The position numbers and the translations under genes are program-made. A stretch of 64,000 bases of DNA from an uncultured bacterium (GTDB lineage Bacteria > Bacillota > Clostridia > Oscillospirales > Oscillospiraceae), in NCBI GenBank assembly GCA_948469375.1, contig CAOKLO010000002.1:1-64000 (forward strand). Direction: 5' to 3'. Positions within the stretch are counted from its first letter, which is position 1, and every line of letters begins with the position of its first letter. Shown here piece after piece: positions 8,006-17,703 of the stretch. The notes under the pieces were generated by a model. The model was not told the DNA's origin and made no database searches. It worked only from the letters and a program-made list of their open reading frames with translations.

Positions 8006-9298
8006 ATGAAAATTCTGCACATTGCCGCCCACTTGGGCGGCGGAGCGGGCAAGGCAATCTCCGGTATTGCAATTCAAGGCCAACAGTTTTTCAAAGATAC
8101 GCACCGGATCTTGTTGCTCCAACAACCGGAGAAGACAGTCTATGTTCAGGAGTGCTGGAGAAACGGCGTAGAGGTTAGCAACTGGAATGACAACCTGGTG
8201 CTTCTGGGCTGGGCAGATGTGGTTGTGGTCAGCTGGTGGAATCACCCGGTCATGGCGCGGTTTTTGAGGGAGCTTCCACCGCTAGAAGTTCCGTTGGTGT
8301 TGTGGTGCCATGTGAATGGTTGCCACTATCCCATGTTGCCCGCTGTGTTTGCGGAGGAATTTGACAGAATTTTGTTTACTTCTCCTTATTCGCTGGAAAA
8401 TTCGCTTTGGACTCAGGCGGAGCGGCTGAGAATCCGGGAAAAGTTTGAAATTGTCTGGGGGATGGGGCAGTTCGCACCAGAGGAAATGATCCCCAAGGGC
8501 GATTATAAAAACCGTGATATGTTTACTGTGGGCTATGTTGGGACCCTGAATTACGGGAAAATCCATCCGAATTTCGCTGCCTACTGCAAAGAAGCGTACA
8601 GCAGGATTCCAAATATAAAGTTTGTGCTGGCCGGAGACCAAGACGCGGTTCTGGAGCAGGAGATCCGCTCCGCCGGGCTGGCCGAACGGGCAACATTCAC
8701 CGGGTTTGTCTCTGACGCTCCGGCGCTGATGCGCACCTTTGATGTATTCGGCTACCTGCTGAATCCAGAGCACTACGGGACCACGGAAAACGTTCTTTTG
8801 GAGGCCATGGCCTGTGGTCTTCCGGTGATTGCGCTGCGGCAGAATGTAGAGCAGTATATCATTCCGCCGGAGGCTGGGGCGTTGGTGGAAGACGCGGCTG
8901 AGTATGTCCAGCAGTTGGAAACGCTGTGGAAGGACCCGGTCAAGCGGAGGAAGATGGGGCATTGTGCCCGAGCCTGTGTGATTGAGCGGTATGACGGGAG
9001 AAAAAATGCGAAAAACTTCCGAATTGCCTGCCGCAGCGCGGCGTCAGCCCGGGAAAGAGCGCATAGTTTCACTTTTTTGGGCGATTCTCCATGGGAGTGG
9101 TTTTTGCACTTTTTGGATGAGCGGAATCGCGCGCTGCTGGAGACAGCCCGGGAACTGGACGACCTTTTCGCGCGAGATGCGCTCCGGAAATGCTCCCCTA
9201 TCTTAAGGGAAAAGCGCAAGAGTTCCCTGCGGCATTTTGCCGCCATCTATCCTCAAGATGAAATCTTGCAAAGATTCGACAGCCTATTGAAAGAATAA
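8006..9298 (+). CDS. Family 4 (GT-B) glycosyltransferase
   Basis: This 430-residue protein has a GT-B shape: an N-terminal MKILHIAAHLGGGAGKA with the glycine-rich acceptor-domain start, and a C-terminal nucleotide-sugar domain with VGYVGTLNYGKI, a GFVSD turn and the E-x7-E motif in EHYGTTENVLLEAMACGLPVI. It is probably a retaining transferase. It lies between rfbF and rfbG, so a CDP-derived or other deoxyhexose is a possible donor, but specificity is not readable. The start is three bases after the previous stop, so it is in the same operon. The last 100 residues are charged and helical. Confidence 0.82.
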   Translation: MKILHIAAHLGGGAGKAISGIAIQGQQFFKDTHRILLLQQPEKTVYVQECWRNGVEVSNWNDNLVLLGWADVVVVSWWNHPVMARFLRELPPLEVPLVLWCHVNGCHYPMLPAVFAEEFDRILFTSPYSLENSLWTQAERLRIREKFEIVWGMGQFAPEEMIPKGDYKNRDMFTVGYVGTLNYGKIHPNFAAYCKEAYSRIPNIKFVLAGDQDAVLEQEIRSAGLAERATFTGFVSDAPALMRTFDVFGYLLNPEHYGTTENVLLEAMACGLPVIALRQNVEQYIIPPEAGALVEDAAEYVQQLETLWKDPVKRRKMGHCARACVIERYDGRKNAKNFRIACRSAASARERAHSFTFLGDSPWEWFLHFLDERNRALLETARELDDLFARDALRKCSPILREKRKSSLRHFAAIYPQDEILQRFDSLLKE

Positions 9299-9310
9299 GG
9301 AGAGGCGGTT

Positions 9311-10375
9311 ATGGCTGTGCAAATATCTGATTTGACGTTCTTCCAGGGGAAGCGGGTGTTTATTACCGGACACACCGGGTTTAAAGGGTCCTGGCTGTGC
9401 ACTGCCCTGACCTTGGCAGGCGCGGAGGTTTTCGGGTTTGCTTTGCCGCCCGCCGGTGCGGAAAACCTCTATATGCTGGCGGAGGTCGAAAAAGCCGTAC
9501 ATTCCACTTTTGGGAATATTCAGGATTTTCCCGCACTGAAAGCAGCTTTTGACCGGGCCTGCCCGGAAATCGTGTTCCATTTGGCGGCTCAGCCCATTGT
9601 CCGGGAGAGCTACCGGAACCCTGTGAGCACCTACCACACGAATGTGATGGGAACGGTCCACCTTCTGGAGTGCGTGCGTCAGTGTGATTGTGTGCGAAGC
9701 GTACTCAACGTGACCACGGACAAGGTCTATCAGAATAATCAATGGCACTGGGGTTATCGGGAAACCGACAGATTAAACGGGTATGACCCCTACTCCAATT
9801 CCAAATCCTGCTCAGAATTGGTGACGGAGAGCTACCGGAACAGTTTTTTCCCCGCCGGAACGGCGGCAGTCAGCACGGCCCGGGCGGGCAATGTCATCGG
9901 CGGCGGCGACTTTTCCGTTGACCGAATTGTTCCAGACTGTGTCCGTGCGGTGCGCGATGGAAGGCCTATTGCCATCCGCAACCCAAGTGCCATCCGCCCA
10001 TACCAGCACGTCCTGGAGCCGCTCAGTGCCTATCTGTTGATCGTCCAACGGCAGTGGGAGGACGGTGCGTTGGCGGGCAGCTACAACGTGGGTCCGGAGA
10101 ACAACGGCTGTGTCTCCACCGCCCGTTTGGCCAGCCTGTTCTGTCATGCGTGGGGAGATGGCGCTGCCTGGGAGCATGTGGGAGACCATGGCCCCCATGA
10201 AGATGCGGTGCTGAAGCTGGACTGCTCAAAAATCCAAGAGGTACTGGGCTGGCACCCCCGCTGGACAGCGGAGCGGGCGGTGCGGGAAACCGTGGACTGG
10301 ACAAAGGCATGGCTGGCGGGAGAAGAAATGTCCAGCTGGACGCGGCGGCAGATTGAGATGTTTTACACAGAGTGA
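9311..10375 (+). CDS. rfbG: CDP-glucose 4,6-dehydratase
   Basis: This short-chain dehydrogenase converts CDP-glucose to CDP-4-keto-6-deoxyglucose using bound NAD. FITGHTGFKGSWL carries the GxxGxxG dinucleotide motif near residue 18, NVTTDKVY is the active-site strand, and YSNSK is the YxxxK catalytic pair. The HLAAQPIVRESYRNP stretch is characteristic of RfbG. The 354 residues match the family. It lies 12 bases after the transferase with its own AAGGAGAGG site. It works directly after rfbF, and its product feeds the epimerase (22721) and reductase (24359) at the far end of the island. Confidence 0.92.
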   Translation: MAVQISDLTFFQGKRVFITGHTGFKGSWLCTALTLAGAEVFGFALPPAGAENLYMLAEVEKAVHSTFGNIQDFPALKAAFDRACPEIVFHLAAQPIVRESYRNPVSTYHTNVMGTVHLLECVRQCDCVRSVLNVTTDKVYQNNQWHWGYRETDRLNGYDPYSNSKSCSELVTESYRNSFFPAGTAAVSTARAGNVIGGGDFSVDRIVPDCVRAVRDGRPIAIRNPSAIRPYQHVLEPLSAYLLIVQRQWEDGALAGSYNVGPENNGCVSTARLASLFCHAWGDGAAWEHVGDHGPHEDAVLKLDCSKIQEVLGWHPRWTAERAVRETVDWTKAWLAGEEMSSWTRRQIEMFYTE

Positions 10376-10386
10376 GGACAGTTAAT

Positions 10387-11904
10387 ATGGCAGAAAAATT
10401 CATCGAAATCAACACAAATGGACTCCAGGGCCCCAGGGTGGGGGACGGGCTGTTTGAAAACCGCTCCGCAGTGGCGGAACAGCTTCGGCAAACGGTGTCG
10501 GCCGAGGTTACCATTATTATACAGGCATATGGGCGATTGGAAAAGACAAAACGTTGTGTTGAAAGTGTGCTAAACTATACAAATGGTATCGACTATGAGT
10601 TGATCCTGATAGACAATGGCTCTACAGACGACACATTGGAATACTTCCGATCCATTCCCTGGGAGAAGAAGACCGTTTTGCATGTCACACAGAATATCGG
10701 CGCAGGGTATCCATCCCTGATGCTTGGATTGGGCCATTTTGGTCAGTATGTGTGTATACTCGGCAGCGATATCATCGTTACGAACAATTGGTTGAGCAAT
10801 CTTTTGGACTGCCTAAGATCTGACTCAAAAATCGGCATGGTTGTGCCTGTTTCCTCTAACGTGTCCAATTTGCAGGAAGTAGAGATCCCATTTAAAAGCT
10901 ATGAGGAAATGCAGTCGGCGGCAAAGCGCTTTAATCAGCCGGACCCCAAAAAGTGGGAGGAGCGGCTGCGGCTTATCACTGTGGCTGCTGTCTATCGGAA
11001 GGAGGTTTTCCTTTCGCTGGGCTGGCCGCTGTCTGACTCCGGATTTTTCCATGATTTTGTCGATGACGATGTTAGCTTTGCCGTCCGGCGCGCGGGCTAT
11101 CGGACTATGGTAGCGGGGGATACCTGGGTGTGCCATGATCACGATTTTCGGCACAGCGAGGGGAAGGATCCGGCGGAATTTGAGCAGTCGTTGAAAATTG
11201 GGAAGGACAATTTTCGGGAAAAGTACCACGGTCTGGATGCCTGGGAGGATGTGAACAATTTTTACATCCCCTATCTGGATCGCCTGCCCTACAAAAGAAG
11301 CGCAGATGTTGCCTGGGTCTTGGGTGTGGATGTGAGGTGTGGTACTCCAATCTTGGACGTGAAAAATTGGCTGCGCCGATGTGGGACCGGACAAGCGGAA
11401 TTGTCTGCGTTTACACAGGACGCAAAATACTGGCTTGATTTGAAAACTATCTGCCAGGGCCCGGTGATTTGTGACCGGGAGGAGTTTTTGACGGACTCCT
11501 TCCCTCGAGAATATTTCGATTACGTGGTAGCCGACCGGCCGGTCAACCGCTACCACGAGCCCCAGAAGATGCTGAATGATCTCTTTTCGCTGTGTAAAAA
11601 AGGCGGTGTGGTTCTCTGCAAGGTGCAGAACGCCTTTTCTTTCCGGGAGTATATCCATCTCCTGGGACAAAGGGATGTGTGTGCTGAGGAATTTTCTTAC
11701 AATATTCCATTTGAGGCAGTTCAAGTGGCATTAAATAAGCTTGGAACGGTTAAGCATGTATTTGGCATTCCGTTTGTCACGCCAAATGGGCAGAAAGAGC
11801 TTCTCGAATCTTTGATTCCCGCCGCTTTTTCCAGCGCGGAGAAGGCGGATATTGTCAATCGAATGTGTTGTCAAGAGTTTATGCTTTTCGTGGAAAAAGC
11901 ATAG
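10387..11904 (+). CDS. Family 2 glycosyltransferase with C-terminal methyltransferase-like region
   Basis: The N-terminal half is a GT2 domain: VTIIIQAYGRLEKTKRC, then LIDNGSTDDT for nucleotide binding, ILGSDII as the acidic metal motif, and DDDVSFAVRRAGY near the acceptor loop. The C-terminal 200 residues (VLGVDVRCGTPILDV and DYVVADRPVNRY) resemble the tail of a SAM-dependent methyltransferase core without a complete SAM-binding motif. I chose ATG 10387 over the GTG at 10372 because the TGAGG stretch is properly spaced in front of it. Base composition is more AT-rich than rfbG just before it. It is likely a second glycan-extension step. Confidence 0.75.
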   Translation: MAEKFIEINTNGLQGPRVGDGLFENRSAVAEQLRQTVSAEVTIIIQAYGRLEKTKRCVESVLNYTNGIDYELILIDNGSTDDTLEYFRSIPWEKKTVLHVTQNIGAGYPSLMLGLGHFGQYVCILGSDIIVTNNWLSNLLDCLRSDSKIGMVVPVSSNVSNLQEVEIPFKSYEEMQSAAKRFNQPDPKKWEERLRLITVAAVYRKEVFLSLGWPLSDSGFFHDFVDDDVSFAVRRAGYRTMVAGDTWVCHDHDFRHSEGKDPAEFEQSLKIGKDNFREKYHGLDAWEDVNNFYIPYLDRLPYKRSADVAWVLGVDVRCGTPILDVKNWLRRCGTGQAELSAFTQDAKYWLDLKTICQGPVICDREEFLTDSFPREYFDYVVADRPVNRYHEPQKMLNDLFSLCKKGGVVLCKVQNAFSFREYIHLLGQRDVCAEEFSYNIPFEAVQVALNKLGTVKHVFGIPFVTPNGQKELLESLIPAAFSSAEKADIVNRMCCQEFMLFVEKA

Positions 11905-11947
11905 CGGTTCAAAACCATTACAGTGCTTAGAAAGGATGCAATTGAGA

Positions 11948-13081
11948 ATGATGAGTATTGGACTGTTTTTGGATGAGGAAACATCAAATATGATGTCATC
12001 TGTGCTGGAGGAAATCCGCCGCGGAAACAGGAAAATGATATTTTTTGGCGCCGGGCGTATGGCCAGAGCATTCATTAAGGCCTATTGTGGGGAAAAGGGA
12101 CAATTGCCGTTGCCAGCCTATATCTGTGACAACAATCAGAACCTGTGGGGAGAGACGATTGCGAGCGTGCCGATCGTTTCTCCGGAAACGCTAAAGCAGG
12201 AATCTCTGGAAGACACGGAGAACGTGGTGATCGTCCTGGCACAGGTGCTGCCGTTCACCATGCTGGAGACGCTGCAATCTACCTATGAGGATGGCGGTTT
12301 GCAGAAGTATTACCATCTCATGCTGCCGCTCAGTCAGTTGGAGACATATCTATTCTATTGCGAGAATCATGAACGGGTGGATCACGTCTATGCGGTCTTG
12401 GCAGACGATTGGTCAAAATATGCGTACAAAAGGTATTTTCAATATCTAATGGGAGGAAATCTGGTGTTCCCGACGATTTTTACGGCGAATGCGTATTGGG
12501 GAAACGATCTTAATGGAAGATTACGAGACAATGAAGTAGTGGTGTACGCTGGAGCCTATGACGGAAAGCATTTGGATCGGGCGCTGAAGAGTAATTCCAA
12601 TATCGAATTACATGGGTTTGAGCCTAACAAGAACTGCGCGGTGCTGTTAGACAAAAAATATGCGCATTTGCCCAATGTCCATATCCACAAATTCGGATTG
12701 GGCGATCAGGCAAAGCAGTTGCGTTTTGACAATACGGCGGGCTCCTCGGCCATGACAGTATCCGATACTGCACGGCCTGAGCGGGCATACGATACCATTG
12801 ATATTGAGCGTATGGACCGTGTTCTGAAAGGACGGGTAGATTTGATTGCGCTGGATATTGAAGGAGACGAAATTAAAGCGCTTCACGGTGCGGAGGGGAT
12901 CATTCGGGAGAGTAAGCCCGTGCTGGCCATATGCGTATATCATCGAATTGAACACTACGTTGAGGTGATGGAGGCCATTGAACGGATTTGCCCGGGCTAT
13001 GAGTTTCACTTCCGCCAGCACTCTATTGTTCCGCACGAATCGGTGCTGTACGCAGTTTATAAAGGGGATCGCCATGAATAA
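11948..13081 (+). CDS. FkbM-family methyltransferase (copy 1)
   Basis: The N-terminal 150 residues begin with a Rossmann-like MIFFGAGRMARAFI, a domain often fused to FkbM enzymes of flagellin loci. The C-terminal SAM domain has VYAGAYDGKHLDRAL, the acidic HGFEPN at the end of strand 2, and IALDIEGDEIKALHGAE, the FkbM hallmark. Such enzymes O-methylate sugars; here the likely substrate is a flagellin glycan residue. An upstream start at 11852 would overlap the previous gene; ATG 11948 with AAAGGA before it is preferred. It overlaps the next gene by eight bases. It is clearly more AT-rich than the 16-21 kb genes. Confidence 0.8.
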   Translation: MMSIGLFLDEETSNMMSSVLEEIRRGNRKMIFFGAGRMARAFIKAYCGEKGQLPLPAYICDNNQNLWGETIASVPIVSPETLKQESLEDTENVVIVLAQVLPFTMLETLQSTYEDGGLQKYYHLMLPLSQLETYLFYCENHERVDHVYAVLADDWSKYAYKRYFQYLMGGNLVFPTIFTANAYWGNDLNGRLRDNEVVVYAGAYDGKHLDRALKSNSNIELHGFEPNKNCAVLLDKKYAHLPNVHIHKFGLGDQAKQLRFDNTAGSSAMTVSDTARPERAYDTIDIERMDRVLKGRVDLIALDIEGDEIKALHGAEGIIRESKPVLAICVYHRIEHYVEVMEAIERICPGYEFHFRQHSIVPHESVLYAVYKGDRHE

Positions 13082-14357
13082 TCTGGAGCTTTGGGAAGAA
13101 TATGGGGAATATATTGCCCCGGTTTTTCAATTCAGTGAGCATATCTTTTGCAAAGGCCAAGGGAGCTATGTAAAGGATGCGAATGGAAACCGCTTCTTGG
13201 ATATGAGCGGCGGACAGTTTTGCTCTGTGCTTGGCCATGGGAATCCGAAGGTGGCTGAGAGGGCATTTATTCTGTCTCAGAATATCGTGAATGCGGGAGT
13301 GAACTTTCTCTGTGAGGAGGTTCTATATGCCGCGAAAGCTGTACATGAAATTTGTCCCGAAATGAACGGGAAGGCTTTTTTCTTGTCCACCGGTGCGGAA
13401 GCGAATGAATGCTGCCTGCGTTATGCAAAGCAAATGAGCGGGCACCGCAGCGGTGTGATTTCTTTTGATGTGGGCTACCATGGTCTCTCTCTTGGAACGG
13501 AGGGCTATTCCATGGGGAGAGCGTATGTAAAACCGCAGCTTAAAAATTCGTTTTCCATTCAAGCACCTGTGGTATATGACCCGGAATGTGCAGATAAGGT
13601 TGATTGGTGGTCATCTGTTGAGCAAATGGAGGACATTTTGAAAGCCCATCACGAGGAAATTGCGGCGGCAATTTTTGAGCCGATTGTTTCCACCGGAGGG
13701 CTTTTGTACCCACCAAAAGAATTCTGGGAAGAAATCCGCAATCTATGTGACCGGTATCGAGTATACCTAGCATTTGACGAATGTCAAACAGGCTTTGGCC
13801 GCACGGGCACGTGGTTCTACTATCAGCAGCTGGGCCGTTGTGTCCCTGACTTTCTGATTTGCGCAAAGGGAATAGGCCTTGGATATCCGGTCTCTGTGGT
13901 TGTGTTTAATGGGAATACGATTCCTGCATCTAGTTTTGTCATGAACCATGTTTCTTCCCATCAAAACGATCCTTTTGGTGCAGGGCTTGTGCGCTTTGGA
14001 ATTCAGCAGATTGAAGAGCAGGGGTATCTATCGCAGAATCGGGAAAAGGGCTACTACATATTGGATCAGCTGCGGCAGCTGGCCAGAGAATGTCCCGCGC
14101 TCAAGCATCCGCGTATGTGTGGATTGATAGGTGGGTTTGACCTTGATTTCGGTGGCGATGGCAAAGCGGAGGTCTTGGAAAAGAGTAGCCAGTTTTCAGA
14201 GGCCGGGTTGCACAACGGATTGTTGCTACAATTTGGAAATTATGGACGGACGGTACGTCTGCTCCCGCCATACAACATCAGCTACACAGAAATAGATTCT
14301 TTCGTAGCAAATCTAAAAAAGACATTGGATACTCAGCGGGGACTATTTTGCCAATAA
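13074..14357 (+). CDS. Class III PLP aminotransferase
   Basis: The fold-type I aminotransferase signatures are present: STGAEANECCLRYA for cofactor phosphate binding, FDECQTGFGRTG with the PLP-contacting aspartate, and CAKGIGLGYPVS with the Schiff-base lysine. Class III members usually aminate a terminal aldehyde or decarboxylate dialkylglycine. The substrate here is unknown. Together with the iron alcohol dehydrogenase next to it, it may interconvert an alcohol, aldehyde and amine attached to the glycan. The start is ATG 13074 with GGGGAT before it, overlapping the preceding methyltransferase by eight bases. It is 427 residues, normal for the class. Confidence 0.85.
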   Translation: MNNLELWEEYGEYIAPVFQFSEHIFCKGQGSYVKDANGNRFLDMSGGQFCSVLGHGNPKVAERAFILSQNIVNAGVNFLCEEVLYAAKAVHEICPEMNGKAFFLSTGAEANECCLRYAKQMSGHRSGVISFDVGYHGLSLGTEGYSMGRAYVKPQLKNSFSIQAPVVYDPECADKVDWWSSVEQMEDILKAHHEEIAAAIFEPIVSTGGLLYPPKEFWEEIRNLCDRYRVYLAFDECQTGFGRTGTWFYYQQLGRCVPDFLICAKGIGLGYPVSVVVFNGNTIPASSFVMNHVSSHQNDPFGAGLVRFGIQQIEEQGYLSQNREKGYYILDQLRQLARECPALKHPRMCGLIGGFDLDFGGDGKAEVLEKSSQFSEAGLHNGLLLQFGNYGRTVRLLPPYNISYTEIDSFVANLKKTLDTQRGLFCQ

Positions 14358-14375
14358 AAGGATAGGAAAACAGGT

Positions 14376-15551
14376 ATGGAAAATTTTATATATAGCATTC
14401 CTACCAAAGTCTACTTTGGCCGCGGAAAGTTGCAATCGTTGGGGGAGGAGCTGACCCAGTGCGGCAGCCGGGGACTTCTCGTATATGGTGGTGGCAGTAT
14501 TCGGGAAAACGGCTGTTATCAGGAGATTGTGGGTCAGTGCGAAAAGCATCGAATTGCTCTATGGGAGCTGAGTGGAGTAACCGTAAACCCGGATGTGCAG
14601 ATGGTCGAAATGGGAGCCGAACTGTGCAAAGAACACGGCATTGAATTTATTTTGGCTGCCGGGGGCGGCTCAGTGCTGGACTGTGGGAAAATGATTGCTG
14701 CTGCGGCAAAGTCGGAAGGAACAGCGTGGGAACTGGTGCAGTATCCGGAAAGGATTGAAGCGGTATTGCCCATTGTCGTGGTCTCGACGATTGCGGCCTC
14801 CGGATCAGAGATGGATTATACTGCCGTGATCAGTAACAAATCAATGCGGCAGAAGGTGGCTTGCGGCTGCAAACTGCTGCTGCCCAGGGTTGCTTTTCTG
14901 GATCCAACGTACAGCATGACAGTGGGAATGAAGGCGACAGCAGAGGGAATCGCAGACATTATGTCCCACTTGATAGAGATTTATTTTTCGGAGTCACGGG
15001 CCTTTTTGCAGGAAAGACTAAATGAAGGGGCTTTCCGCACCTGCATTGATTGCGGAAAAACACTGCTGAACGCACCGGACGATTATGAGGCCCGTGCGAA
15101 TTTGATGTGGACGGCGTGCTGGGCTATGAACGGTTTTTTGCGGTGGGGAAAGCCGGGGAACTGGACCTGCCACGTATTCGCGCATGAGCTTGGCGCCATG
15201 TATCCTGAGCTGTCCCATGGACAGATACTGTCTGTGTTGCTCCCACGATGGTTGCGGATTGTTGTTGAGCGTGGGAAGACAGGCCAAATAGTGGATTGGG
15301 CAAAGAATGTTTGGGATATCAGAGAGGAAAAACCGCTTCAATCTGTGGAAGCTGCTGTGGCAATGCTGGAACGCTATTTTCAGGATTTGGGACTTCCGGG
15401 GCATCTGGATATTGAGTTGACAAAGCAGGATATGCGGGAGCTGACGCGGCGTATTGTGCCGCAAGTGCAAAATGCGTATGTTGCGTTGACTGTGGGCGAT
15501 ATCGAGCGCATCCTGAAAGAGTCAATTGGCAAACAATCTGTGAGGGAATAG
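14376..15551 (+). CDS. Iron-containing alcohol dehydrogenase
   Basis: This 391-residue protein has the group III alcohol dehydrogenase pattern: an IPTKVYFGRGKL start, the NAD-binding GGGSVLDCGKMIA, and metal ligands in AEGIADIMSHLIEIYF and in the histidine-rich HVFAHELGAMYPELSHGQ. The closest type by eye is the BdhA-like NADH-dependent branch. It reduces an aldehyde or ketone or oxidises an alcohol. In this island it probably acts with the aminotransferase 18 bases upstream on a small non-sugar substituent or its precursor. No phosphonate-pathway partner such as PEP mutase is seen. Confidence 0.87.
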   Translation: MENFIYSIPTKVYFGRGKLQSLGEELTQCGSRGLLVYGGGSIRENGCYQEIVGQCEKHRIALWELSGVTVNPDVQMVEMGAELCKEHGIEFILAAGGGSVLDCGKMIAAAAKSEGTAWELVQYPERIEAVLPIVVVSTIAASGSEMDYTAVISNKSMRQKVACGCKLLLPRVAFLDPTYSMTVGMKATAEGIADIMSHLIEIYFSESRAFLQERLNEGAFRTCIDCGKTLLNAPDDYEARANLMWTACWAMNGFLRWGKPGNWTCHVFAHELGAMYPELSHGQILSVLLPRWLRIVVERGKTGQIVDWAKNVWDIREEKPLQSVEAAVAMLERYFQDLGLPGHLDIELTKQDMRELTRRIVPQVQNAYVALTVGDIERILKESIGKQSVRE

Positions 15552-15560
15552 GGAAGGTCT

Positions 15561-16694
15561 ATGAAAAACAGAGTGGATGCTTCTGTGGTTACGATAAACG
15601 CTCGTAGCTTTGAGAAAGCTATAGGCCTGCTGGCGGGGAAGGTTATCCTGCTCTATGGCGCGGGGGGCTTCGGCGTGGAGATGTTGCGGTATCTGGCGCG
15701 GGCGGGCCTGCCTGTGGCGGCAGTCCTGGACCGGCGGGCGGCGGAGATATGCTCTCTGGAGGGGGTTCCCGTGTACACAGCGGAGGAGGCTCCCTTTAAC
15801 CGGAGTGACTGTGTGGTGTTGTTCAGCATTGTGATGGACCGCGAGGCCCGGAGCGGGATTATAGCCCACCTGCGAGACCTGGGCTACGCTGAAATCCTGG
15901 AGTCCCAGTCCCTGCGCTGCCTGTTGGTTCAGCCGGACGACCGTGGGGAGGAGTCCATTTCAGACTATTACCACAGGCGGGCGGCAGATATCCGGCGGGC
16001 GGAAGGCCTGTTCACAGACAAGCGTAGCCTGGGCGTTTACCGCAGCTCCGTTTACGCCCACGCCACGGGGGACTACTCTGCCTGCGGGCAATGGGAGAGC
16101 CCTATGGCGGAGCAATATTTCCCGCTGGATATCTTGCTGACAAAGGGTTGCCAGCGTTTTCTGGACTGCGGCGGCTACACCGGGGACACGGTAGCACAGG
16201 TGTTGGAGCGGGAGCAAGCCATTGAGGCCTGCGCCGTCTTTGAGCCAGACAGCGGGAACTATGCCCGCATGGCCGGACGCTTGATGGGGCTGGAGGCGCG
16301 GATCGGCCAGCGGTGGCTGTTCCCCTGCGCCGTCTCGGACGGGGCAGGCATCTGCGGCTTTTCCCAAGGCACGGGTTCCGGAGTCCTGTCCCAACAGGGG
16401 GACTGCGCCGTGCAGACTGTGGCCCTGGACCAAGCGGTATACGATTTCCACCCCACTTTCCTCAAAATGGATATTGAGGGGGCGGAACTCGCCGCCCTGC
16501 GGGGCGCACGGGGAATAATCACTCGGGATCGGCCCGACCTGGCTATATGCGTCTACCATGCGGTGAACCACATCTGGGATATTCCTCTGCTGTTGGACGG
16601 CTGGGGATTGGGCTATCGCTTCTTCCTGAGAAGCTACAACGCATACACGATGGAAACGGTGCTGTATGCGGCCATTGACCGTGAAACGAGGTGA
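15561..16694 (+). CDS. FkbM-family methyltransferase (copy 2)
   Basis: It has the same two-part plan as copy 1. An N-terminal VILLYGAGGFGVEMLRYLA Rossmann-like region is followed by a SAM domain with FLDCGGYTGDTVAQVLE, the acidic FEPDSGNY and LKMDIEGAELAALRGAR. It probably methylates a hydroxyl on the flagellin glycan. It is only distantly similar to copies 1 and 3 and far richer in G and C, so the three copies are not a recent tandem duplication. The ATG at 15561 follows AGGGAAGG. Its end overlaps the GTG of the radical-SAM gene (GTGA), implying coupling. Confidence 0.8.
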   Translation: MKNRVDASVVTINARSFEKAIGLLAGKVILLYGAGGFGVEMLRYLARAGLPVAAVLDRRAAEICSLEGVPVYTAEEAPFNRSDCVVLFSIVMDREARSGIIAHLRDLGYAEILESQSLRCLLVQPDDRGEESISDYYHRRAADIRRAEGLFTDKRSLGVYRSSVYAHATGDYSACGQWESPMAEQYFPLDILLTKGCQRFLDCGGYTGDTVAQVLEREQAIEACAVFEPDSGNYARMAGRLMGLEARIGQRWLFPCAVSDGAGICGFSQGTGSGVLSQQGDCAVQTVALDQAVYDFHPTFLKMDIEGAELAALRGARGIITRDRPDLAICVYHAVNHIWDIPLLLDGWGLGYRFFLRSYNAYTMETVLYAAIDRETR

Positions 16695-17692
16695 TAAACT
16701 TGGCCTGTTCCATTCAGCGCGTGGCGCTTCATGAACATTTGCCGTTGAAACAGCCCTTTTCTCTCCATATCTACCCGTCCTTTTATTGCAATTTCAAGTG
16801 CGGCTACTGTCTGCACAGTTTGGACGCTGCCGCACTGGAGAAAAAGGGATTTCAGCGGCAGTATATGGACTTTGACCTGTACCGCAAGGCGGTGTACGAT
16901 GTGGCGGCCGAGGGCTGGCGCTTAAAGGCGATGATTTTTGCGGGGCACGGGGAGCCTCTGCTCCACAAGCGGATTGTCGATATGGTGGCCTACGCCAAAA
17001 ATGCGGGGATCACAGACCGAACCGAGATCGTCACCAACGGTTCCCTGCTGACCCACGAGCTGTCCGACGGGCTGATTGACGCCGGCCTGGACCGTCTGCG
17101 GGTGTCCATCCAGGGGGTGACTGCGGGGGCGTACCGAGATATGTCGGGGAGCACCATTGACTTTGAACAGCTGGTGGATCGGCTGCGCTATTTTTACGAG
17201 CACAAGGTGGACACCGACGTATACATCAAAATCATCGACGTGGCCCTGAAGGAGCCGGGGGATCAGGCCCGGTTTGAAGAGATTTTCCGGCCCATTGCGG
17301 ACACGGCGGCCATCGAGTACGCCATCCCCTTTGTGCCGGAGATTGACCTAGGCAAGCTGTCCGGAAACAGCAAGCAGGGCTGTGATGTGCACGCAGCCGT
17401 TTGCTCCATGCCCTTCTATATGCTGGTGCTGTATCCCAACGGCGATGTGCTGCCCTGCTGTTCCACAGAGGTGCCCGCGGTGTTCGGCAATGCGGCGCGG
17501 CAGAGCCTGGGAGAGATTTGGGCGGGCCGTTCCCGGACAGAGTTTCTGCTGCGGCAGTTGGACGGCGCGGGAACAGTGCCGGTGTGTGACAGGTGCAGCG
17601 TTCCAGCGTTCGGCCTACAGGAGGGAGACAGCCTGGAGGGTTACCAGGCGCGGCTGAGAAGGGCCTATAAAGCGAAGATGGCGGGAAAATAG
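16691..17692 (+). CDS. Radical SAM protein with SPASM-like C-terminus (copy 1)
   Basis: CNFKCGYC gives the CX3CX2C motif for the radical-SAM 4Fe-4S cluster, followed by the GHGEPLLHK segment that binds SAM and the LRVSIQG strand. The C-terminal part has cysteines in LPCCSTE and VCDRCSVPA, as in SPASM/twitch domains that hold extra clusters. Such enzymes act on peptides, proteins or sugars by radical chemistry. The neighbourhood suggests a flagellin or glycan substrate, but no reaction can be named. It starts with GTG 16691 overlapping the previous stop. It resembles the proteins at 19534 and 20558 in order and spacing of motifs. Confidence 0.85.
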   Translation: MINLACSIQRVALHEHLPLKQPFSLHIYPSFYCNFKCGYCLHSLDAAALEKKGFQRQYMDFDLYRKAVYDVAAEGWRLKAMIFAGHGEPLLHKRIVDMVAYAKNAGITDRTEIVTNGSLLTHELSDGLIDAGLDRLRVSIQGVTAGAYRDMSGSTIDFEQLVDRLRYFYEHKVDTDVYIKIIDVALKEPGDQARFEEIFRPIADTAAIEYAIPFVPEIDLGKLSGNSKQGCDVHAAVCSMPFYMLVLYPNGDVLPCCSTEVPAVFGNAARQSLGEIWAGRSRTEFLLRQLDGAGTVPVCDRCSVPAFGLQEGDSLEGYQARLRRAYKAKMAGK

Positions 17693-17703
17693 GGGGATTT
17701 GTT

